A stretch of DNA of 64,000 bases, taken from Bacillus_BD oryzisoli_A (GTDB taxonomy: Bacteria; Bacillota; Bacilli; Bacillales; Cytobacillaceae). Where the stretch lies: NCBI RefSeq assembly GCF_043641075.1, contig NZ_JBHZRC010000008.1, positions 124,001 to 188,000 on the forward strand. The letters are read 5' to 3'. This document shows positions 45,299-52,798 of this stretch, in pieces. The number at the start of each line of letters is the position of its first letter. Position 1 is the first letter of the stretch. The position numbers and the translations under genes are program-made. Under the pieces are notes generated by a model. The model worked only from the letters and a program-made list of their open reading frames with translations. It made no database searches and had not been told where the DNA came from.

Positions 45299-46606
45299 AT
45301 GGAATGGTGGTTAGTACTGATTATTATATTATTCAGCCTGCTCACGCTTATGTTTATGAGAGTCCCAGTGGCATTTGCTTTTATTCTCGTAAATATTGGC
45401 GGAGCACTAGCGTTTTGGGGAATGGAAGGAATGGATCAGCTTGTCATGAGCATCAAAGACTCACTAGTCAATTTCTCTTTAATTCCTATCCCTCTCTTCG
45501 TATTAATGGGTGAAATCATGTTCCATGCTGGCCTAGCAGGAAACCTCATTAATACGATTGATAAATGGTTTGGTAAAATTCCAGGCAGGCTAAGTCTCAT
45601 TGCTGTTGGAGGTGGAACAGCGCTTTCCACGTTAACGGGTTCCTCCGCCTCCACTACGGCGATTTTGGGTTCTACACTACTGCCTGAGATGGAAAAGAAA
45701 GGCTACAAAAATGAATTAGCTTTAGGTCCTATTTTGGGCAGTGGTGGGTTGGCTGTCCTCATTCCACCTAGTGCTTTAGGTGTATTGCTAGCGTCCATCT
45801 CCAAAGTTTCCATTGGTACCTTTATGATTGCTATTATTTTACCAGGAATATTAGTCGCCGCTTTATTTGCACTATACGTTATTATTCGGGCAAGGACTCA
45901 GCCGCACTTAGCACCTGCCTATTCAACGGAAAAAATAACGTTGAAAGAAAAAGTTGTTGATACGATTAAATATGTCCTTCCGTTAGGATTCATTTTATTC
46001 CTTGTCATCGGCTTAATTTTGTTAGGAATCAGTTCACCAACTGAATCAGCAGCACTGGGTGCCTTTGGAAGTCTAATCCTTGCGGCAGCTTATCGAAAAT
46101 TAACTAAAGAGAGTTTAGTAAATGCCTTCAAGGGCACAATGAAAATCTCCGTCATGATTTTAATGATTGTGACAGGATCTACTGCCTTTAGTCAAATCCT
46201 TGCTTTTTCAGGAGCTACCCAAGAGATGATTCGTTTAATTGCAGGTCTAGACATTGCTCCAATCGTACTTTTAAGTTTAATGTTGTTTGTTATTCTTATC
46301 ATGGGTACATTTATGGAAGGTTTGGCTATTATCATGATTGTATTGCCAATCTTTACACCGGTAGCTATGACCCTTGGATTTGATCTTTACTGGTTTTCAA
46401 CCCTTGTTTTGATAGCTGTTGAGGTTGGAGCAATTAGTCCTCCATTTGGATTGGGATTGTTTGTCCTAAAATCCGTAAGTAACTACAAAATGAGTGCGAT
46501 TTATAAGTCTGCCATTCCTTTTGTTGCCTTGTTTGTTGTAGCACTTGTCATATTAATCGCATTTCCTGAGATTACGTTGTGGCTGCCTAGCTTAATAAAG
46601 ACATAG
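45299..46606 (+). CDS. TRAP transporter large permease, DctM type, system 2
   Basis: The 435-residue, roughly twelve-helix protein has IPIPLFVLMGEIMFHAGLAG, LTGSSASTTAILGSTLLPEM, GLAVLIPPSALGVLLAS, SPTESAALGAFGSLI and VEVGAISPPFGLGLFVLK. It forms the sodium-coupled channel of system 2. The ATG follows GAGGTGGTGAAGG, 14 bases after the dctQ stop. A strong terminator ends the operon. Confidence 0.93.
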   Translation: MEWWLVLIIILFSLLTLMFMRVPVAFAFILVNIGGALAFWGMEGMDQLVMSIKDSLVNFSLIPIPLFVLMGEIMFHAGLAGNLINTIDKWFGKIPGRLSLIAVGGGTALSTLTGSSASTTAILGSTLLPEMEKKGYKNELALGPILGSGGLAVLIPPSALGVLLASISKVSIGTFMIAIILPGILVAALFALYVIIRARTQPHLAPAYSTEKITLKEKVVDTIKYVLPLGFILFLVIGLILLGISSPTESAALGAFGSLILAAAYRKLTKESLVNAFKGTMKISVMILMIVTGSTAFSQILAFSGATQEMIRLIAGLDIAPIVLLSLMLFVILIMGTFMEGLAIIMIVLPIFTPVAMTLGFDLYWFSTLVLIAVEVGAISPPFGLGLFVLKSVSNYKMSAIYKSAIPFVALFVVALVILIAFPEITLWLPSLIKT

Positions 46607-46633
46607 AGTTAAGATTTATTGATAAGTCGACAG

Positions 46634-46687
46634 GGGGTGGCTCCATTACTTTTAATTAGTAGAAGTAATGGAGCCACCCCAGTTTTT
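46634..46687 (+). terminator. Strong terminator of the Rieske 1/TRAP 2 operon
   Basis: An 18-bp perfect stem, GGGGTGGCTCCATTACTT with its complement, and TTTTT after it. A second, weaker hairpin (GAACAT/ATGTTC with TTTTT) follows at 46699-46730. Confidence 0.92.
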
Positions 46688-46919
46688 ATGATAAACAGGA
46701 ACATTTCATTTAGAGTGAGATGTTCTTTTTATTTGGAGTTTTAAAGATAAATACTATGAATCTGGATGGCGATTTTCATGGTTTCCTAATGCAAAAGATG
46801 CCTTAATCGAGTGAAGAAAAAGGCATACTGTATGATTCGGTTGAACAAGTGTATTAATTTCTAACCTATTCATACATTGTATCTAATCATTTATTTCACT
46901 AATATATAATTATAATTTA

Positions 46920-46934
46920 AATTTTCAGAAAATA
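46920..46934. promoter_or_regulatory. Island palindrome, site G (Rieske 2)
   Basis: AATTTTCAGAAAATA lies 32 bases before the Rieske 2 start and overlaps or just follows TATAAT (46911-46916). The ACCTATTCATACATTGTAT box is upstream, as at site F. Confidence 0.5.
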
Positions 46935-46965
46935 ATCTTACGATAAATTAGGAGGTAATGAAATC

Positions 46966-48246
46966 ATGTTGACAAAACAAGATAATTATTTATTAACTCG
47001 TACGGGCCCGGGTACACCAATGGGTGAGCTGTTCCGCCGTTATTGGATTCCGGCATTAAAGTCTGATGAGTTACAACCTGATGGAAAGCCACAGCGTGTG
47101 AAGCTACTTGGGGAGGAATTAATCGCATTTCGTGATACAGAAGGGAAAGTCGGCTTGATGGAGGAAGCCTGCCCACACCGCGGGACGTCTCTTTATTACG
47201 GCATCAATGATGGGTGCGGCATCCGCTGTATGTATCATGGCTGGAAGTTCGACACGAATGGTGATTGTACGGAAATCCCGTCAGAGGAAGGCGATCCGAA
47301 GTTCAGAAAGAAAATCAAAATCAAAAATTATCCGGTTAAAGAGGTTAAAGGCATGATTTGGACTTACATGGGACCAGAGGAGGAGCAGCCGGATTTCCCT
47401 GAGTTCTATTGGATGGGGCTACCTGATGAAAATACGATGTCAGAACGAGTGTGGCAGGAATGTAACTATGCACAGGTAATGGAAAATGACCTGGATTATG
47501 TACATGCAGCATTTCTTCACAAAGCACATGGCAAGCAGGAGACAGGAGAAGGAATTCTAAGTACGGATTTAGGAATTGACCCGAACCACCCGCTTGTGAA
47601 AAATCCACCGGTTAAACAGGATGTAGAGGATGCAAATTACGGAAAGCGTTGTATTGCAGTAGGGATTGGGAATGAAACAGACAATGCCTTTATGGAAATT
47701 CACTACATCTTCCCGTTCTATACCTATCCGCCACGATTTGAGGGTGAAGATGGCATGTGGCATGCGTTCATTCCAAGGGATGATTACAGCACATGGTCAT
47801 GGGATGTTCAATTTTCCCATAATCGCCCGATTGATGTGCAGGCCAATCATGATCGCCGCGGCTTGAAGCTTGATGAGCATTTCAAAAAGCAAATCAGTCT
47901 TGAAAATGAATATGCACAGGATCGTGAACTGCAAAAGACAGGAAATTTTACTGGTATCCGCGGAATCGCGAACCAGGATCATGCGGCAACTGAAACAATG
48001 GGACCGATTGTTGACCGCTCCAAAGAACATCTTGGAACAAGTGATCTGCCAATCATTCATATGCGCCGCTTATTGCTTCAGCAGGTAAAAGCATTCCAAG
48101 AAGGCCAGAAGCCAATGGCATTAGAAAATGCTTCTCTGAAAAATCTGTACAGTGCAGGACTTTATGATAGCAACGAAAAATCCTGGCAGGAGGCCTTCCC
48201 AATGCAGGATCAGTTTAAACAGGATGAGCAGGAAGTGAAGTCTTAA
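46966..48246 (+). CDS. Rieske non-heme iron oxygenase, copy 2
   Basis: A 426-residue paralogue of the 42299 product, roughly two thirds identical by eye, with the same Rieske ligands (ACPHRGTSLYYG, CMYHGWKF; C69, H71, C88, H91) and ENDLDYVHAAFLH for the iron centre. Starts are alike (MLTKQDNYLLTRTGPGTP). Having its own promoter with site G, it may act on a later or parallel substrate. Neither copy has a beta subunit or dedicated reductase nearby. RBS TTAGGAGGT precedes the ATG. Confidence 0.92.
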   Translation: MLTKQDNYLLTRTGPGTPMGELFRRYWIPALKSDELQPDGKPQRVKLLGEELIAFRDTEGKVGLMEEACPHRGTSLYYGINDGCGIRCMYHGWKFDTNGDCTEIPSEEGDPKFRKKIKIKNYPVKEVKGMIWTYMGPEEEQPDFPEFYWMGLPDENTMSERVWQECNYAQVMENDLDYVHAAFLHKAHGKQETGEGILSTDLGIDPNHPLVKNPPVKQDVEDANYGKRCIAVGIGNETDNAFMEIHYIFPFYTYPPRFEGEDGMWHAFIPRDDYSTWSWDVQFSHNRPIDVQANHDRRGLKLDEHFKKQISLENEYAQDRELQKTGNFTGIRGIANQDHAATETMGPIVDRSKEHLGTSDLPIIHMRRLLLQQVKAFQEGQKPMALENASLKNLYSAGLYDSNEKSWQEAFPMQDQFKQDEQEVKS

Positions 48247-48436
48247 TCTGAAGAAATTTGGTGGCAGTACTATTAGGTAGGGATTGAAAGGCAAACGATT
48301 AGCCATTTTATTCGGGCAACCTCTTTTCGATAGCATTTTTTATTGAGCTTATCGGACAGGGTATCTCCCTGCTGGCACCTTTTTTCTTTTTAAAATAAAG
48401 CTATGTTGAATTGGAGTGTTGATTTTTTGTAAGCAG

Positions 48437-48516
48437 GTTGATTGTAGTGGAAGGCACGAAGACTCCTGCGGTCGCCCGCGGAAAGCGAAGTGCCTGGAAC
48501 GGAAATCAACAATCAA
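48437..48516. repeat. Bacillus-type 80-base repeat element
   Basis: The outer arms TTGATTGT..ACAATCAA enclose GTGGAAGGCACGAAGACTCC, TGCGG and AAGCGAAGTGCCTGGAACGG. I know this GGCACGAAGACTCCTGCGG / GCGAAGTGCC pattern as a dispersed intergenic element of Bacillaceae. It is the main feature of the gap 48247-48563. Confidence 0.6.
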
Positions 48517-48563
48517 GTTTACAGTGCTTAAAATTGAGAATTTCATAACGAAAGAGGGATGAC

Positions 48564-48680
48564 ATGACGTTAGAAGAATACCTGCGCACGATTTTAGATG
48601 ACGAGGAAATAGAATTAGCAACGCTGGAGCCTGCCTATACTTTTAATCTAGAAGATTATGAGGAGAAGTGCCATGACTGA
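48564..48680 (+). CDS. Small acidic protein (38 aa) coupled to the amidase
   Basis: ATG 48564 follows AGAGGGATGAC and encodes MTLEEYLRTILDDEEIELAT and an acidic tail. Its TGA overlaps the amidase ATG by eight bases (ATGACTGA), so the two are translated together. Amidases of the AtzE/GatA kind often need a small partner (AtzG, GatC) encoded just upstream. This ORF has the right place but is shorter than those partners, and homology is not evident. Confidence 0.5.
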   Translation: MTLEEYLRTILDDEEIELATLEPAYTFNLEDYEEKCHD

Positions 48681-50091
48681 ACTTCTTTTTGAAACGATAA
48701 AAACAGCAGGTAGCGCCATTAAAAAGAAACAGATTTCACCGGTTGAACTAACGAAAATGACCTTAAACCAAATTCGCGAGCATGAACCAAGAGTGAATGC
48801 CTTTATCACCGTTATGGAAGAAGAAGCCTTGGAGCAGGCGAAGCAATTGGAAGCGGAGCTAGTGAACGGTGAGGTCAGGGGACCGCTTCATGGGATTCCA
48901 ATTGCGGTAAAGGATATCTTACAAACAAAGGGTGTAAAAACAACCGGAGGCTCGAAAATTTTTGAAAACTGGATTCCCTCTGAAGATGCGGCAGCAGTTC
49001 AAAAGTTGCGGGAAGCGGGAGCCATTATTATCGGAAAGGCTAACCTGCATGAATTTGCGATGGGGGCAACGACAGAAAATCCTCATTATGGAAGCGCCAA
49101 GAACCCTTGGAATCTAGCAAGAATTCCAGGCGGCTCAAGCGGAGGCTCTGCAGTTGCTACTGCAACAGGAATGGCCTTTGGTGCCGTTGGGTCAGATACA
49201 GCCGGGTCCATTCGGCTGCCGGCAGCTATGTGTGGCACCGTCGGGTTCAAGCCAACCTATGGCGTCGTCTCAAGACGGGGCTGTCTTCCGTTCAGCTGGT
49301 CATTAGATCATGTCGGTCCGATGACAAGAACGGTCCAGGATGCGGCCATCATGCTTGAGGTTATGAAAGGGCATGACGCAAAGGATCCGGCCTCTGTGAA
49401 AAGACATGTTCAGGTTGGATTTGACGAGTCATTAAGTGACTTAAAGGGTGTAAGACTTGGATTCTATGAGCCTTATATGTTTGCCGGAATGGATGAGGAT
49501 GTAAAACGGGTAGTTGTTGAAGCCTTCCGCCAGCTAGAATCAATTGGTGCAGAGATCGTTCCAATTGCTTTACCTGGAATTGATGAAGCACTGAATGCTT
49601 TAAAAACAATCGCTCAATCAGAGGTTGTCTCCGTTCATGAGCCATTATTGAAAAAATATGGACATTTATACGGAGATGATTTGAAATATCGCTTTGAATT
49701 TGGCAGTGATATTTCCGCAACAGCCTACCTTCGTGCCCAGCGCAGAAGAGACCAGTTTGTGCGAGAAACGATTCAACAAATGCAGGGAATTGACGCATTA
49801 GTCGGCCCAACAAACGTTCAGCCGCCATTTGAGATTGGGACAATGGTTCCATCCATGGCAATCAGCAATATGTTTACCCTTGGCAAAACACCGTTAGCCA
49901 ATATCCTAGGCTTCCCAGCCTTATCAGTTGCCTGTGGCTTCACAGCAGAAAACCTCCCAGTAGGACTTCAACTAATCGGAAAACCCTTCTCCGATCAAAA
50001 AGTCCTCCAAATTGGCGACTGCTACGAAAAATCAGCCCCATGGCTCAAAGCCCTACAAACGCACGGCACTGGCTCCTTTGCCTCTCAATGA
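48673..50091 (+). CDS. Amidase-signature family hydrolase
   Basis: A 472-residue amidase-signature enzyme: catalytic Lys in IAVKDILQTKGV, cis-Ser in PGGSSGGSAVATA and nucleophilic Ser in GSDTAGSIRLPAAMCG, followed by GFKPTYGVVSRRG. It hydrolyses an amide in the cytosol; GatA, AtzE and IacH are relatives. ATG 48673 follows GAGGAGAAG; an upstream ATG at 48658 has no site. The C-terminal GTGSFASQ ends exactly where a truncated GGAAGC-type repeat begins. Island context suggests an aryl or N-acyl amide substrate. Confidence 0.9.
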   Translation: MTELLFETIKTAGSAIKKKQISPVELTKMTLNQIREHEPRVNAFITVMEEEALEQAKQLEAELVNGEVRGPLHGIPIAVKDILQTKGVKTTGGSKIFENWIPSEDAAAVQKLREAGAIIIGKANLHEFAMGATTENPHYGSAKNPWNLARIPGGSSGGSAVATATGMAFGAVGSDTAGSIRLPAAMCGTVGFKPTYGVVSRRGCLPFSWSLDHVGPMTRTVQDAAIMLEVMKGHDAKDPASVKRHVQVGFDESLSDLKGVRLGFYEPYMFAGMDEDVKRVVVEAFRQLESIGAEIVPIALPGIDEALNALKTIAQSEVVSVHEPLLKKYGHLYGDDLKYRFEFGSDISATAYLRAQRRRDQFVRETIQQMQGIDALVGPTNVQPPFEIGTMVPSMAISNMFTLGKTPLANILGFPALSVACGFTAENLPVGLQLIGKPFSDQKVLQIGDCYEKSAPWLKALQTHGTGSFASQ

Positions 50092-50214
50092 AGCAGGGGG
50101 CGGTTCTAGGAAGCAGAGGGACGGTTCTAGTGCTTCCTTGAGCCGAATGAAGCAGAGGGACGGTTCTCTTGCTTCCTCGAACGAAGGATGCGGAGGGACG
50201 GTTCTCTTGCTTCC
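50090..50214. repeat. Cluster of four GGAAGC-type palindromic repeats
   Basis: Copies at 50090-50108 (right arm lost), 50109-50137, 50149-50176 and 50186-50214, all in the same orientation and separated by 0, 11 and 9 bases. The first begins at the amidase stop codon. This is the densest array in the window. Confidence 0.85.
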
Positions 50215-50246
50215 TACAACAAAATGATGATTAAGAGGAGAATTAC

Positions 50247-50633
50247 ATGATACAAAAAATGGAGCACGTGGCCATCATGGTTCGCGATATGGATCAATCG
50301 ATTCAGTTTTATTCTGAAATCTTCGGCTTTAATGTTCGTCTACGCGGAAGCAAACCGGATCGTGAAATGGCTTTTTTATATCTTGAATCACAGCCGGATA
50401 TGGAAATAGAGCTGATTCAAGAAAAAACGGCAGCTACAGAATATAGTGAGACGGGGATTGTAAACCATCTTGCTTTTACCGTTGAAAACATTGATGAAAC
50501 GATTACCTTTTTAAAAGGAAAAGAGATTGCCTTTACTTCTGATGAAGTGAAGCCGACGCTCGAAGGCGGGCGCATGATCCTCTTTCATGGACCGAGCCGG
50601 GAACTGCTGCAGTTAGTAGAAAAAGTAAAATAA
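50247..50633 (+). CDS. VOC (glyoxalase/dioxygenase-fold) protein
   Basis: The 128-residue protein has the vicinal-oxygen-chelate pattern: KMEHVAIMVRDMDQSIQFYS, a His in HLAFTVENID and a terminal Glu in RELLQLVE. These are the usual metal ligands H, H and E. Such proteins act as lyases, isomerases or dioxygenases on small carbonyl or phenolic compounds. Position just before the extradiol dioxygenase suggests a role near ring cleavage. RBS AAGAGGAG precedes the ATG. Confidence 0.87.
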   Translation: MIQKMEHVAIMVRDMDQSIQFYSEIFGFNVRLRGSKPDREMAFLYLESQPDMEIELIQEKTAATEYSETGIVNHLAFTVENIDETITFLKGKEIAFTSDEVKPTLEGGRMILFHGPSRELLQLVEKVK

Positions 50634-50701
50634 GGCGGGTCAGCATGTTCAATACGGCATGCTATTACTCATAGAAACTACATATATAAGGAGGAGAAAA
50701 A

Positions 50702-51616
50702 ATGGCAAGAATTATGCGTTTAGGCCGTGTGGAATTAAATGTATTAGACTTAGAAAAATCAGTAGAATACTATACAAAGGTTATTGGCTTAGAAGAAACA
50801 GGGAGAATGGGAAACAGCGTTTACTTAAAAGCATGGGATGAGTTTGATCATCATAGTTTAATTTTAACAAAAACGAACAAGGCGGGCTTAGCCCATATGG
50901 CCTTTAAAGTAGAGACGCTTGATGATCTTGCCTATTATGAAAGAAAAGTAGAGGAATTTGGCTGTACGACTACACGTATTTCCAGCAATACTAGATTAGC
51001 TGAAGGAGAAGCCGTCCATTTTATTTTGCCAACTGGGCATCACTGTGAGCTTTATCATGAAATCGGTTTCTTAGGAACATCCGTTGGAACACTAAACCCT
51101 CATCCATGGCCATTAGAAGCAAAAGGAATTGCGCCGCATCGTCTTGACCATTGCTTACTTACCGGTGATGATCTTAAAACTGTAACGAGATTCTTTATTG
51201 AAGCCCTTAATTTTAGACAAAGTGAAAAAATCACAACGGTCGATGGAGAGGAGCTATTAGGCAGCTTCTTATTCTCAACTAATAAAGCCCATGATTTAGC
51301 GTTTGTTAAAGGGCCTGATGCTAAGCTTCACCATGCTGCATTCGCAGTGGATTCCCTGCATGATGTTTTTAAAGCAGCGGATCTATTATCTATGTATGAT
51401 GTACCATTTGATGTCACACCAACTCGCCACGGCATTACACGTGGACAAACCATTTACTTCTTTGATCCATCAGGAAATCGTAATGAGGCCTTCGCTGGCG
51501 GTTATCTTTCATATCCTGATATGCCGACCATTACTTGGACGGAGGATAAAATTGGACAAGGTATTTTCTATCACCGCCGTGAACTGTCTGAATCCTTTAT
51601 GAAGGCATTAACTTGA
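50702..51616 (+). CDS. Catechol 2,3-dioxygenase-like extradiol enzyme (VOC type I)
   Basis: The 304-residue, two-domain protein is close in length to XylE-type metapyrocatechase. Iron ligands fit HRLDHCLLTG, KLHHAAFAVDS and NRNEAFAGGY (H, H, E) in the C-terminal domain, with the catalytic His and Tyr region near RHGITRGQTIYFFDP. The enzyme opens a catechol ring next to the hydroxyls using Fe2+ and O2. A ferredoxin gene follows 42 bases later, as xylT stands near xylE. It gives the best clue that the island produces a catechol. Confidence 0.9.
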   Translation: MARIMRLGRVELNVLDLEKSVEYYTKVIGLEETGRMGNSVYLKAWDEFDHHSLILTKTNKAGLAHMAFKVETLDDLAYYERKVEEFGCTTTRISSNTRLAEGEAVHFILPTGHHCELYHEIGFLGTSVGTLNPHPWPLEAKGIAPHRLDHCLLTGDDLKTVTRFFIEALNFRQSEKITTVDGEELLGSFLFSTNKAHDLAFVKGPDAKLHHAAFAVDSLHDVFKAADLLSMYDVPFDVTPTRHGITRGQTIYFFDPSGNRNEAFAGGYLSYPDMPTITWTEDKIGQGIFYHRRELSESFMKALT

Positions 51617-51658
51617 TCAAGAATAGTGTAGGATATCAAAGAGTAAAGGGGAGAAATC

Positions 51659-51994
51659 ATGTATAAAGTATCACTGAAGGCAAGAAATCAACAATTTGAA
51701 TATCAATGTGCTCCGGAGCAAACGCCTTTAAGGGCGGCAAGAGACCAGTTTATTCCCTTTCCAACCGGCTGCCAGCGTGGAGGCTGCGGAATGTGTAAGG
51801 TAAAGGTATTAGAAGGCGAGTACAACCATGAAGAAACCCGCTCCCACGAATATCTATCCGACGAAGAACTAAACAACCAATTCGCCCTAGCCTGCTGCAT
51901 GACACCAAAAAGTAACCTGAACATCATCACCATCGAAGACTATGAGAAGCAGGGGGACGGTTCTCTTGCTTCCTTAGATGGAGCCAAAGAATAA
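51659..51994 (+). CDS. Plant-type 2Fe-2S ferredoxin with a repeat-encoded tail
   Basis: The protein has a chloroplast-type 2Fe-2S site, PTGCQRGGCGMCKVKVLEG plus ALACCMTP (C-x4-C-x2-C ... C). It may reactivate the extradiol dioxygenase as XylT does, or feed electrons to the Rieske oxygenases. The normal fold ends near IITIEDYE; the last 16 or so residues (KQGDGSLASLDGAKE) are read through a GGAAGC-type repeat at 51946-51973. RBS AAGGGGAG precedes the ATG. Confidence 0.9.
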   Translation: MYKVSLKARNQQFEYQCAPEQTPLRAARDQFIPFPTGCQRGGCGMCKVKVLEGEYNHEETRSHEYLSDEELNNQFALACCMTPKSNLNIITIEDYEKQGDGSLASLDGAKE

Positions 51995-52034
51995 GTGTAA
52001 TGGAAGGAAGCGGAGGGACGGTTCTCCCGCTTCC
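51946..52034. repeat. Two GGAAGC-type repeats, one inside the ferredoxin gene
   Basis: The copy at 51946-51973 lies in frame within the ferredoxin gene. The copy at 52006-52034 follows the stop codon and probably forms the transcript end (its right arm is followed by TTCTTT). Confidence 0.85.
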
Positions 52035-52096
52035 TTTCTTTATTTAGATGAGCCATGTATTAATAAAACTCAAAACCGAGTGGGGCCCTCAGAAAA

Positions 52097-52237
52097 TTAT
52101 TTTCCACCTAAGCGCTCCGGCAGGCTTTGTATGGATTGAACAACGCTATCCAGTTTTGCTTCAATACGATAAAGCAAGAAAAGGGTAACGACAATCGGAA
52201 AGCCGACCTCACCTATGAAGGGAATGAACTGTTCCAC
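52097..52237 (-). CDS. YvrJ family protein (46 aa)
   Basis: A minus-strand GTG preceded by GAGGTGTC encodes MEQFIPFIGEVGFPIVVTLF, a membrane helix, followed by LLYRIEAKLD and IQSLPERLGG. This is the YvrJ pattern (GFPIVVTxYLLxRIExKL). In Bacillus such proteins accompany DUF2922, DUF1659 and a SigO-like sigma factor, exactly as here. The role is unknown; it is below the length usually annotated. Confidence 0.85.
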   Translation of the reverse strand: MEQFIPFIGEVGFPIVVTLFLLYRIEAKLDSVVQSIQSLPERLGGK

Positions 52238-52269
52238 GAAAGACACCTCGTTTCTTCATTAATATTTGA

Positions 52270-52560
52270 AAAGGCTGCCTCCGGAAGGATAAGTGGTTCC
52301 GTTTCGGCGGATAAACATATCAAATAGTGAGCAGACTCCTTTTTGAGTAACGAGAGATAATTAATATAAACGGAGATTTTTCGGTTAGACAGCAGAATAG
52401 AGCTCGGTTCGGGGGAAATAAGCGGAGGTTTTCCGATTAAGCAAAGCAATATGACTCATTTTCACGTTTTTCAAGCCAATAGTCGGAATCCTTCCGTCTA
52501 TTTAGTCTATTTTCATCGCTATTTTTTAATTAAGAGAGATTTCTCCGCTTATTTATCAAA
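52270..52560. repeat. Cluster of degenerate AAGCGGAnnTTTTCCGNTTA-type repeats
   Basis: At least four related segments occur: AAACGGAGATTTTTCGGTTA (52368-52387), AAGCGGAGGTTTTCCGATTA (near 52420), AGTCGGAATCCTTCCGTCTA (near 52481) and ATTTCTCCGCTTATTTATC (near 52540, inverted). They fill most of the 52238-52798 gap. Such CGGA-TTT-TCCG units are a repeat type I associate with Bacillaceae. No gene is seen. Confidence 0.55.
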
Positions 52561-52629
52561 CTCACTTTGGCGTCTAATGAACTTGTACAAATTCACCTTT
52601 AATAAAAACAAGAAAAACATATGAAGGAC

Positions 52630-52656
52630 AAAAGCTTGGGGAAATCCCAAGCTTTT
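52630..52656. terminator. Hairpin downstream of DUF2922
   Basis: AAAAGCTTGGG/CCCAAGCTTTT is a perfect 11-bp stem, with A/T ends on both sides, so it can work on either strand. It lies about 140 bases past the DUF2922 stop. Confidence 0.65.
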
Positions 52657-52798
52657 GTGTGCTAATTATATTGTTATTCAATGCTACGAAATCTTATGTT
52701 ATTTGTGCTGTGATTTTAGATTTTCTCCACGTTATCGGAACTACTTACCGGAAGGAAAGCAGCCTTTTTGTTTTCATTGATCACGAAGGGAATGGACC

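Noticed and set aside
50090..50214. CRISPR-like array
   Set aside because: Repeats are palindromic, spacers are only 0-11 bases, copies occur singly elsewhere and no cas genes are present.
50012..50227. 71-residue ORF rich in KQRDGS repeats
   Set aside because: It is translation of four palindromic repeats and the end of the amidase gene in another frame.
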